The notes beneath the pieces are model-generated. The model searched no databases. It had not been told where the DNA came from and saw nothing but the letters and a program-made list of their open reading frames with translations. Both the position numbers and the translations under genes were made by a program. Of a stretch of DNA of 5,863 bases, positions 1 to 5,821 are shown piece after piece. Location of the stretch: NCBI GenBank assembly GCA_903868295.1, contig CAIPUQ010000237.1, positions 1-5,863 on the forward strand, written 5' to 3'. Within the stretch, counting starts at the first letter, position 1. The number at the start of each line of letters is the position of its first letter. Origin of the DNA: an uncultured Roseiflexaceae bacterium. Lineage in GTDB: Bacteria > Chloroflexota > Chloroflexia > Chloroflexales > Roseiflexaceae.

Positions 1-1229
1 AGGTGGCCAACATCATCGAAGGGCAAATCGATGCATGGGCTGCCGAGTTGACCCGCGAAGAAGGCAAGACGCGCACCGAGGCCCGGATGGAAGTCGTCCG
101 TGCCGTCGAGGTCTTCCGCTACTTCGCAGGCGAAGCATGGCGCGTCGGGGGAGATGTATTGCCCGCAGACACGACCAACACGCTGCTCTACAGCAAACGC
201 GTGCCGTTGGGTGCTGTCGCGATTATCACCCCGTGGAACTTCCCGTTGTCGATCCCCGTGTGGAAGATGGCGCCTGCGCTGGTTATGGGAAACACCGTTG
301 TGCTCAAACCAGCCTCCGCCACGCCGCTTATGGCGCTGCGTTTGATGGGAGCACTGCACGAGGCAGGTGTACCAGCTGGTGTGGTCAACTGTGTCACCGG
401 GAGTGGCGCGGTCATTGGTGACCAATTGGCGACGGATCCACGCATCAAGGCGGTATCGTTCACCGGATCGTATGCCGTTGGTCATGCCCTTTACCAAAAA
501 ACCGCGTTGCGCCTGACGCGCACGCACCTCGAGATGGGCGGCAAAAATCCCGTCATCGTCGCTGCAGATGCTGACCTCGATAAAGCAGTCAACATCGTTG
601 TGCGCGGCGGCTATGGGTTGACGGGTCAGGCGTGCACCGCGACGAGTCGGGTCATTGTCGATCGAAGCATCGTTGATGAGTTCTCGCGCAGACTGATTGC
701 CGCAGCCCAAAAGATTGTTGTTGGCCCTGGTTTGGTCGATGGCGTGCAGATGGGCCCTGCTGTGAGTGCAGCGCAACGCGATATCGACAACGACTTTGTT
801 GCACTTGCTTCCGAACAAGGTGCGCAGGTGTCGATTGGTGGGAACGACGTAGCAGCCCAAGGATACTTTGTCCGTCCGACGGTTGTCACGGGTGTGACTG
901 CACAGATGCGGATCGCCCAAGAAGAGGTATTCGGCCCCGTGATTGGGATCTTGCAGGCGGGTGATATGAACGAAGCACTCGCACTGTCCAACGACATTGC
1001 GTATGGGTTGTCTGCCACGATTGTGACGAACGACCTGCGCCAGGCGATTCGGTTCGCCGACCAAGCCGAGGCAGGGATGCTCAAGGTGAATCAACCGACT
1101 GCAGGCGTTTCTATCCAGGCTCCGTTTGGTGGGTTCAAGAACAGTGGATCTGGTATGTTCCGCGAGATGGGCAAAGGAGCGGTGGAGTTCTTTTCGCAAG
1201 AGAAAGCCATTTACATCGACGGTAACTGA
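1..1229 (+). CDS. NAD(P)-dependent aldehyde dehydrogenase, 5'-truncated by the window edge
   Basis: Oxidises an aldehyde to the carboxylate using NAD(P)+ (ALDH superfamily), presumably in the cytosol. About 408 residues are visible; family members run near 480, so some 70-80 N-terminal residues lie left of the window. The GTG at position 3 is an internal valine codon, not a start. Numbering from that GTG: PWNFP 78-82 with oxyanion Asn79, Lys102 in the KPAS cofactor motif, FTGS 153-156, general base Glu177 in LEMGG, catalytic Cys211 in GQACTATS, EEVFGP 307-312, and PFGGFKNSG 374-382 near the C terminus. All key residues are present, so the enzyme should be active. Ser105, where strictly NAD-dependent members usually carry Glu, suggests NADP can be used. 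The motifs GQACTATSR and NQPTAGV resemble the alpha-ketoglutarate-semialdehyde dehydrogenase / succinate-semialdehyde dehydrogenase side of the family; the substrate remains an inference. It ends in TGA, followed by a hairpin terminator. Confidence 0.95.
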   Translation, partial: VANIIEGQIDAWAAELTREEGKTRTEARMEVVRAVEVFRYFAGEAWRVGGDVLPADTTNTLLYSKRVPLGAVAIITPWNFPLSIPVWKMAPALVMGNTVVLKPASATPLMALRLMGALHEAGVPAGVVNCVTGSGAVIGDQLATDPRIKAVSFTGSYAVGHALYQKTALRLTRTHLEMGGKNPVIVAADADLDKAVNIVVRGGYGLTGQACTATSRVIVDRSIVDEFSRRLIAAAQKIVVGPGLVDGVQMGPAVSAAQRDIDNDFVALASEQGAQVSIGGNDVAAQGYFVRPTVVTGVTAQMRIAQEEVFGPVIGILQAGDMNEALALSNDIAYGLSATIVTNDLRQAIRFADQAEAGMLKVNQPTAGVSIQAPFGGFKNSGSGMFREMGKGAVEFFSQEKAIYIDGN

Positions 1230-1257
1230 TTACTACAGTCCAACTCCTTCGTATCAT

Positions 1258-1288
1258 GCAGGGTATCGCTATGCGGTACCCTGTTTTG
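1258..1288 (+). terminator. Intrinsic terminator of the aldehyde dehydrogenase gene
   Basis: CAGGGTA at 1259-1265 pairs perfectly with TACCCTG at 1277-1283. The stem continues through a T-G wobble and CGC/GCG to a TAT loop at 1270-1272, giving about 11 pairs. TTTTGTT follows directly. It starts 28 bases after the TGA stop. The U-tract is interrupted by one G, so efficiency is uncertain, but the position and stem fit a rho-independent terminator. Confidence 0.75.
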
Positions 1289-1359
1289 TTGTCGAATAGT
1301 AGGGAAAATGTTAACTTCGTGCGCAAACATTTGAAATACTCGTGCAGGTTTAGTCTGTT

Positions 1360-1419
1360 GTGAGGACCCAAAGGAACACAAGTAAGGGTCAGGATAGGCA
1401 TCCTATTGTGCGATCTCAC
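1360..1419 (+). other. Candidate three-way-junction RNA fold
   Basis: GTGAG 1360-1364 pairs with CTCAC 1415-1419 and encloses two hairpins that abut without gaps: GACCC 1365-1369 with GGGTC 1386-1390, and AGGAT 1391-1395 with ATCCT 1400-1404. A weak promoter-like pair lies upstream: TTAACT at 1311-1316 and AATACT at 1335-1340, 18 bases apart. A small hairpin (ATGCG 1422-1426 with CGCAT 1435-1439) followed by a T-rich run lies downstream. The stems are only 5 base pairs each, so chance pairing is a real possibility, and no known riboswitch or RNA family was recognised. Confidence 0.18.
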
Positions 1420-1737
1420 CGATGCGATGCATTACGCATTTGGCTTTGATTTGCGTACAGGCGTTCTACAAAATGGTCTTCCAGGTAGGTGAATAATTGG
1501 TGTGTGACACCCCCGTTCTGTTGTTGCATCTTGCAGTCTGTTTTCGTTCGAAATGACAGTTGGTATTGGTCGTGTTCCACCTGCGCTTTTCCCTTTGTAA
1601 TGCTGTATACTAAGGCTGTCAGCTGTTTTTTTTGTGTGATCTGCGCTGTCGAATGTGTTTCAACGGAATGTAGCTTGGTGCGTTATTGAACTAAATCATA
1701 TGTGTTTCTTCTTGAATTTTAACAAAATATACAGTGT

Positions 1738-1752
1738 ATTATTATTATTATT
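1738..1752. repeat. (ATT)5 trinucleotide microsatellite
   Basis: Five perfect tandem copies of ATT, preceded by an additional T, in the gene-free region. The run is short and probably only a product of the local T-rich composition, though such tracts can vary in length by slippage. Confidence 0.9.
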
Positions 1753-1911
1753 GGAGACAGGATTTTTTTTGGTGTGTAAAATATATCTCTGCACAGATTT
1801 CGTTGCCTGGAGCTTGGAATCTTCTGTTCAGCTATTGGTTTAACATCTGCTGTGTAGAGTATTCTGCATTGGTATCTGTTTAAATCAACTAGTAACTGAA
1901 AAAGGATCGCG

Positions 1912-1959
1912 GACACCAAAATATCGCTCAAAGACCCGTTATCTAAATAATCTGGTGTC
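1912..1959. repeat. 7-bp perfect inverted repeat
   Basis: GACACCA at 1912-1918 is the exact reverse complement of TGGTGTC at 1953-1959, separated by 34 bases. It lies shortly upstream of a second small hairpin (CTTCTC 1970-1975 with GAGAAG 1981-1986, loop TTGTT). The arms could form the base of an RNA stem or a spaced protein-binding dyad; neither can be told from sequence alone. Confidence 0.4.
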
Positions 1960-2004
1960 GAGGAGTATCCTTCTCTTGTTGAGAAGAGGTGCTTTTGTGT
2001 GAAA

Positions 2005-2065
2005 CGGTTGCGCCGGTGGTTCTGATACGTGGCATTCTGTTGGGTAACGCAGAACGCCGCAACTG
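2005..2065. repeat. Long imperfect hairpin, possible structured RNA element
   Basis: CGGTTGCG 2005-2012 pairs with CGCAACTG 2058-2065 (8 pairs, one G-T wobble). After an internal loop, GTTCTG 2019-2024 pairs with CAGAAC 2050-2055, and CGT 2028-2030 can pair with ACG 2047-2049 nearer the apex. An outer stem ATCCTTC 1967-1973 with GAAGGAT 2065-2071 could enclose it, competing with the local hairpin at 1970-1986. The region is GC-richer than its surroundings. It lies more than 100 bases upstream of the HU promoters, so it is unlikely to be part of the HU leader. No RNA family was recognised. Confidence 0.35.
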
Positions 2066-2164
2066 AAGGATTATGTGAACGAGCAGCGGTGCATTCTTCT
2101 AATGATTGGTTACGTACACTAGAATTATTTAGTAAATCTATGAAAAACCTTTGAATAAGAAACC

Positions 2165-2184
2165 ATTGCTTGAAAAACAGCAAT
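2165..2184. repeat. 6-bp inverted repeat just upstream of the HU promoters
   Basis: ATTGCT 2165-2170 and AGCAAT 2179-2184 are exact reverse complements around an A-rich 8-base centre. The repeat ends 3 bases before the -35 element of the upstream HU promoter, a position typical of an activator or repressor site. The role is inferred from position only. Confidence 0.35.
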
Positions 2185-2187
2185 ACA

Positions 2188-2215
2188 TTTACACTTTTGC
2201 GATTTTCGCTATAAA
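2188..2215 (+). promoter_or_regulatory. Upstream sigma70-type promoter of the HU gene
   Basis: TTTACA at 2188-2193 (5 of 6 to the -35 consensus) and TATAAA at 2210-2215 (5 of 6 to the -10 consensus) are separated by 16 bases. The spacer contains a short dyad, GCGA-TTT-TCGC at 2199-2209. Predicted transcription start is near 2222, which gives a leader of about 64 bases before the HU start codon. Confidence 0.55.
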
Positions 2216-2218
2216 TGC

Positions 2219-2247
2219 TTGACAACGAATGCAAAATGCGATATATC
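2219..2247 (+). promoter_or_regulatory. Downstream sigma70-type promoter of the HU gene
   Basis: A perfect -35 box TTGACA at 2219-2224 is followed after 17 bases by TATATC at 2242-2247 (4 of 6 to the -10 consensus). The spacer holds another A-centred dyad, GCA-AAA-TGC at 2231-2239. Predicted start is near 2254, leaving a leader of about 32 bases. Two tandem promoters fit an abundant, growth-phase-regulated nucleoid protein. Confidence 0.65.
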
Positions 2248-2273
2248 TAAACATGGTATTTGCGCACGAAGTG

Positions 2274-2280
2274 AAGGAAG
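2274..2280 (+). promoter_or_regulatory. Ribosome binding site that fixes the HU start
   Basis: AAGGAAG lies 5 bases before the ATG at 2286. No comparable purine-rich site precedes the in-frame ATG codons at 2229 and 2253, and the first of these sits inside the downstream promoter. This decides the start at 2286. Confidence 0.85.
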
Positions 2281-2285
2281 AAACA

Positions 2286-2558
2286 ATGCAGAAGACAGAT
2301 TTCGTCAAAGCTGTTGCCGAGAAGGCAGAGATGTCCCAGAAGGACACCAAAGAAATTATCGATGCAGCGTTGGAAGTCATTGCTGAGCAGCTCAAGAGGG
2401 GCGAAAAGGTCACGTTGACCGGATTCGGTACGTTTGAAGTACGCCAGCGCCAGGCACGCGAAGGCGTGAACCCACAGACGGGTGCCAAGATCAAAATCCC
2501 CGCAACCAAGACCCCAGGGTTCAGCGCAAGCAGCACCCTCAAGTCACAGGTCAAATAA
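2286..2558 (+). CDS. hup: HU-type DNA-binding nucleoid protein
   Basis: Small basic dimeric histone-like protein that binds and bends double-stranded DNA with little sequence preference, compacting the nucleoid and assisting replication, repair and transcription. The 90-residue length is exactly that of canonical HU. Residues 1-40 form the two-helix dimerisation part (MQKTDF start, ending KRGEKV). The family signature runs from Gly46 (GFGTFEVRQRQ) to Thr65, with arm arginines Arg53, Arg55 and Arg58 and the DNA-intercalating Pro63 in NPQTG. The C-terminal part (IPATKTPGFSAS, then a short helix) matches HU rather than IHF. The gene stands alone, with its own tandem promoters, a strong ribosome binding site and a terminator starting 8 bases after its TAA. 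It has no special tie to either neighbour. Whether the host has further HU paralogues cannot be seen here. Confidence 0.97.
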   Translation: MQKTDFVKAVAEKAEMSQKDTKEIIDAALEVIAEQLKRGEKVTLTGFGTFEVRQRQAREGVNPQTGAKIKIPATKTPGFSASSTLKSQVK

Positions 2559-2566
2559 GTCAATCG

Positions 2567-2609
2567 AAGCCCCCTCGGTCGCGCTCAGTGCGACCGAGGG
2601 GGCTTTTTT
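2567..2609 (+). terminator. Strong intrinsic terminator of HU, possibly shared with the convergent gene
   Basis: A perfect GC-rich stem: GCCCCCTCGGTCGC at 2569-2582 pairs with its reverse complement at 2590-2603, extended by A-T pairs outside, with a 7-base loop GCTCAGT and a T6 tract at 2604-2609. It begins 8 bases after the HU stop. The convergent gene stops at 2624, 14 bases beyond the T tract. Read on the minus strand the stem is followed only by TT and mixed sequence, so termination is expected to be much stronger for HU, with at most partial bidirectional use. Confidence 0.95.
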
Positions 2610-2623
2610 GTGTGCCTGCGATG

Positions 2624-5600
2624 CTACGGTATTTTGGCGACCAAGTAGTCTGCGAGTTGCTGATAGAGTGCAACGGTCTCGGCTGGTAGTTGCTGGGCGG
2701 ACGCTAGGGCTACGAGGTTCTGTGCTTGTATCGATGCGTTCTCGTATTCGAGGCCGTTACTGAGCACGATGGTGTAGTTCTGGAGCGCCTCAATGCTGTC
2801 GGGTTGGATGGCTACCAACTGACCGAAGGCCGAAATCGCTTCTGGATAGTTGCGTTCACGACTAGAGATGAGACCAATGATCGAGAGGAGCAGTCTATCG
2901 TTCTGGTAGAGCGTATCCATATACGCAGAACGAAGTTGTTTGAGTAAGGCAGGCGATTCTGCCAGTTCATCCACAATGGTCGAGATTTGACTATCGAGCG
3001 CATGTGGGTCTTTTTGGATGATCTCTGCGTAGAGTGGTAGTGCTTCGCTGTAGCGACCGTCTGCATAGGTCAGATCGGCGACGCGGATTGCGGTGTTGGC
3101 ATATTCAGGATCGAGCAATTGCGAGCGCTCGAGGGCTGCGTGTGCTCGTTCTCGGGTGAGTGCAGCTTCAGAGGGGTTGGTATCGCGGAGTCTGTTCGCG
3201 CGGGTGATGAGTGCGCCGATGTACTCGTTGAGGATGCTGACGTCGTTAGGTGCGTTGGAGACGCCTTTTTCGAACCATGTCATGATGGCTGCTTCGACCT
3301 CGGGGGTCTGTTCGACGCGGTTGTACCAAAACGTATAGAGGCGTGCGAGATTCGCGAAGTGATCTTTGTTGTACTGGTTGAGGCTATGCGCTTCTAAGAG
3401 TGCTTGTTCGGCCAGGTGGACAATATCACGGGTGGAGCGTGGTTCGAGGTAGTCTTTGATGTCGATTGCGGATTCTTTGGAAAGCAGTTCACGCAATGAC
3501 GTCTCTTGCGAATCGATGCGGTTTCCGCCGATCCGACGTTTGGCATCGGCGAGGTTCAACAGTGAACGACCTGCACTGAGGTAATAATAATCCTGGCTTG
3601 GTTCCATGCGCATCGCATCGAGGAAGTACGACAGGCCGATGATTTGTTGGTCGGTATTGCCGGAATTCGTCGCGGCGTCGGCGTAGCTGGTTCCTTGCTG
3701 GAAGCGCATGTCTGCCAACGCGTTGTCGAGGTTGTACGACCATGCCCCATACACGCCTGTTGCCAGGACTGCTGCGTAGATGAGATAGTCTGTTACCAAC
3801 GGTTGTCGGCTTGATACGACGGGCTTCTGTGGTTGTGCTGGCGCTCGTCTGCGCCCCGTCTGGGTTGGTTTGGACGACGGGAGTGCGATTGCCTCGCTCG
3901 ATGTGGTTTGTTCAATCTGTGGCGTTGATTCGATCGAAAATCGGCCTACCACAAACAACACGCCGATCGACACCCACTGCATCATCAGCGAGGTCACAAC
4001 GGGAATACCCGTCAGACCCTCGACATTGTGGGCGACGATGGTGCTCATTGCTGCAATGACGAGGAACCGGTGTGGTGCGCTGTTTGGTTGTTTGAGCAGT
4101 CTGAACCCATAGAGCAGTGCGCCACTGATGAGTGCGAGGTAACCGAACAGCCCGAGCAGTCCTTTGTTGACCAACTCGTCGAGGAACGCCTCGTGCGAGC
4201 GATCGGGTGAGGCACTGCGCGATTCGATGTTGGCGAGTGACGGCGGATAAAACGCGTTGTAGGCTACAAACATGCTCTCGGGGCCCCAACCGATGATGGT
4301 GCGGAGTGGATCAGCGGTAATCAGACCGATGGTGCCTTTGCCGAATTCATCGCCGAACCAGATTTTCATCCGGACATCACCCGTAGTCCCAGCGCTGACA
4401 TCGAAGAGCTTGCCCATGCGACCGATGTACGGCACAGTGCGTAGCTCGGTAAATATCGGTGCCTGACTAAAATTGAACAGAAGCAGAAACCCCAGCAATA
4501 GCCCTACCATGCTCCACTGCGCAACGAACAGTCGGGTGGCGAGCCACGCATAGCGACCGTTGCGGCGACGAATATCGAGCAATAATACCGTCACAAAGAA
4601 CACAATGCCGACAGCCCCGCCGATCCATGGTCCGCGGCTCTGGGTGAAGAAAATGGTAACAAGACTGGTAGCGGCAAAAACGAAGCTCACCCAGCCGACG
4701 ATGCGCGTGTATCGTTTGTCCATGGTCGGTTGGGTTTTTTGGAAGATCGGCAGAACGACGGCTACCCACAGCAAGACAATCCCAGTGAGCAACCAGAGTG
4801 ACCAATTTGCACCGAATCGCCCATCGGTTGGCGGCAGTATTTTGACCTCATCGCTTGGTTGCGCATTGATGATGAGGGCGATTGCGTAGACCGTTGCAAA
4901 GAGCGCTGGGATGATGGAACGCAATGGTCGTGCGATGGGGAGCGGTTGACGAAAAAGGATCGATATATATGCAATTGTTGTGCTCAGCAACGCACCCGGG
5001 TAGACCCACCAGAAGCGCAGATCGATGGAACGGACGACCCCGCTGAATTGTATGGCAGAAAAGATAATAGCAACGGCCGCACCGATGGTGAGCGCATCGA
5101 CGAGCAACGAATGCAATGACGGTGCATCTGCCTGCTCGTTGGAGGATTGTTGCGCAGTGCGGAGGAGTGTAAGTCCATAGGCAATTGCATATGGTACGGT
5201 GAGAATCAGAAATGCCGCAATGAAAATAGAGTTCCCCATGGTCGATGCCACCCGAGTGATGACGTCGCCCTTCCATGGCAGCGGGTCTGACTCGTAGTGT
5301 TGCACAAAGCCATAGAGTGTCGGTACGAGTGCAGAAAAGAGCACCATTCCTACGACGCGCCAGAGCTGAGCGACGGTGCGTGTATGTGCAACGATGATGA
5401 GTGCGAGGGCGACGTACGAGAGGTTGGTGTACGTGCCTTGGAGGCGTTGATACGACCCCCAAAACGAGATCCCTGGCACTATCGATGTTACCGTCGCAAA
5501 CAAGAAGATACTGCAATACGCCACAATGCTGTATGCGAGGAAGGATCGTTGGATCGAGAAAACTGCCGGTGTCGCGTTGGTGTGACGACGTTGTTCGATC

Positions 5601-5782
5601 CAGTGGATTGCTGCAATGGCACAAAGTACGGTGACGAATGCGCGGAACAGCACCGCTTTGTCTGGTTCGAAATGGCGTGCTGATAAGAGATTGAAATAGG
5701 AAGGGATAATCCCAATACAGAGTAACCAGCCGTATTCGAGCGCGCGTTCGCACCATTCGGTGATTTTGGATTGTGGATGCAT
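2624..5782 (-). CDS. O-antigen ligase/polymerase-like (Wzy_C) membrane protein with C-terminal TPR domain
   Basis: A 1052-residue integral membrane protein, likely joining or polymerising lipid-linked glycans outside the cytoplasmic membrane. About 17 hydrophobic segments are visible, near residues 18-36, 44-61, 83-103, 120-133, 141-160, 184-205, 228-247, 256-275, 289-306, 327-346, 361-379, 385-402, 415-437, 540-560, 572-588, 594-613 and 664-682. The Wzy_C-like core spans about 360-610: SRGPW 382-386 at a membrane edge, a large loop of about 440-538 with RMKIW 471-475, GWGPES 498-503 and SHEAFLDELVNKGLLG 529-544. His530 matches the conserved loop histidine of WaaL/Wzy proteins. A Pro/Gln/Ser-rich linker with RRR at 644-646 precedes the last membrane segment. 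From about 690 to 1050 the protein is helical with TPR-like units, clearest at 908-925 (GRYSEALPLYAEIIQKDP) and 976-995. The ATG start has AAAGGA 6 bases upstream. The exact substrate (capsule, cell-wall polymer or glycoprotein) is unknown. Confidence 0.9.
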   Translation of the reverse strand: MHPQSKITEWCERALEYGWLLCIGIIPSYFNLLSARHFEPDKAVLFRAFVTVLCAIAAIHWIEQRRHTNATPAVFSIQRSFLAYSIVAYCSIFLFATVTSIVPGISFWGSYQRLQGTYTNLSYVALALIIVAHTRTVAQLWRVVGMVLFSALVPTLYGFVQHYESDPLPWKGDVITRVASTMGNSIFIAAFLILTVPYAIAYGLTLLRTAQQSSNEQADAPSLHSLLVDALTIGAAVAIIFSAIQFSGVVRSIDLRFWWVYPGALLSTTIAYISILFRQPLPIARPLRSIIPALFATVYAIALIINAQPSDEVKILPPTDGRFGANWSLWLLTGIVLLWVAVVLPIFQKTQPTMDKRYTRIVGWVSFVFAATSLVTIFFTQSRGPWIGGAVGIVFFVTVLLLDIRRRNGRYAWLATRLFVAQWSMVGLLLGFLLLFNFSQAPIFTELRTVPYIGRMGKLFDVSAGTTGDVRMKIWFGDEFGKGTIGLITADPLRTIIGWGPESMFVAYNAFYPPSLANIESRSASPDRSHEAFLDELVNKGLLGLFGYLALISGALLYGFRLLKQPNSAPHRFLVIAAMSTIVAHNVEGLTGIPVVTSLMMQWVSIGVLFVVGRFSIESTPQIEQTTSSEAIALPSSKPTQTGRRRAPAQPQKPVVSSRQPLVTDYLIYAAVLATGVYGAWSYNLDNALADMRFQQGTSYADAATNSGNTDQQIIGLSYFLDAMRMEPSQDYYYLSAGRSLLNLADAKRRIGGNRIDSQETSLRELLSKESAIDIKDYLEPRSTRDIVHLAEQALLEAHSLNQYNKDHFANLARLYTFWYNRVEQTPEVEAAIMTWFEKGVSNAPNDVSILNEYIGALITRANRLRDTNPSEAALTRERAHAALERSQLLDPEYANTAIRVADLTYADGRYSEALPLYAEIIQKDPHALDSQISTIVDELAESPALLKQLRSAYMDTLYQNDRLLLSIIGLISSRERNYPEAISAFGQLVAIQPDSIEALQNYTIVLSNGLEYENASIQAQNLVALASAQQLPAETVALYQQLADYLVAKIP

Positions 5783-5788
5783 GGCGGG

Positions 5789-5794
5789 TCCTTT
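5789..5794 (-). promoter_or_regulatory. Ribosome binding site of the Wzy_C-TPR gene
   Basis: On the minus strand AAAGGA stands 6 bases (CCCGCC) before the ATG at 5782-5780. It supports this start over downstream methionines, the next of which lies far inside the protein. No clear -35/-10 pair is visible in the 81 bases to the window edge, so the promoter may lie further upstream or the gene may be co-transcribed. Confidence 0.75.
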
Positions 5795-5821
5795 GAGAGC
5801 GACGCTGGGCAGAAGCGAACG

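Larger units (their letters stand above)
1289..2187. other. Long gene-free, AT-rich intergenic region
   Basis: About 900 bases separate the aldehyde dehydrogenase terminator from the HU promoters. Open frames here (up to 171 codons on the minus strand, 1719-2234) show no recognisable family, lack convincing ribosome binding sites, and have Cys/Phe/Ile-rich or otherwise uncoding-like composition. No tRNA, rRNA, tmRNA, RNase P, SRP or 6S signature was recognised. Visible contents are a T-over-A biased stretch around 1490-1800, two T8 tracts (1626-1633, 1763-1770), an (ATT)5 run at 1738-1752, and several inverted repeats listed separately. It may hold an unrecognised small RNA, decayed sequence, or only spacer. 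Confidence 0.7.

Noticed and set aside
626..1084. 152-codon antisense open frame within the aldehyde dehydrogenase gene
   Set aside because: Shadow of the conserved dehydrogenase frame, which contains the catalytic motifs; no independent support.
1541..1560. tRNA T-loop-like GTTCGAAA
   Set aside because: No flanking 5-bp T stem, acceptor stem or anticodon arm can be built around it.
1606..1611. TATACT resembling a -10 box
   Set aside because: No acceptable -35 element at 16-18 bases upstream and no extended -10; nothing identifiable downstream for it to transcribe.
1612..1633. Terminator-like GGC..GCT followed by T8
   Set aside because: The stem is only about 3 base pairs; the T8 tract alone does not make an intrinsic terminator.
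1489..1689. 66-codon plus-strand open frame, very Cys-rich
   Set aside because: GTG start and composition explained by T/G-rich DNA giving Cys, Phe and Val codons; no ribosome binding site or family resemblance.
2007..2063. Integron attC-like site suggested by GTTGCG...CGCAAC
   Set aside because: The arms are in the opposite order to attC, which runs from AAC on the left to GTT on the right, and there is no integrase or cassette array nearby.
1719..2234. 171-codon minus-strand open frame in the intergenic region
   Set aside because: No recognisable domain, AT-rich sequence with no coding feel (runs such as IIIIIH come from the ATT microsatellite), no convincing ribosome binding site, and its start overlaps the HU promoter.
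4848..5756. 302-codon minus-strand open frame in another frame of the large membrane protein gene
   Set aside because: Arg/His/Thr-rich translation typical of a frame-shifted shadow; the overlapping frame has clear membrane segments, family motifs and a ribosome binding site.
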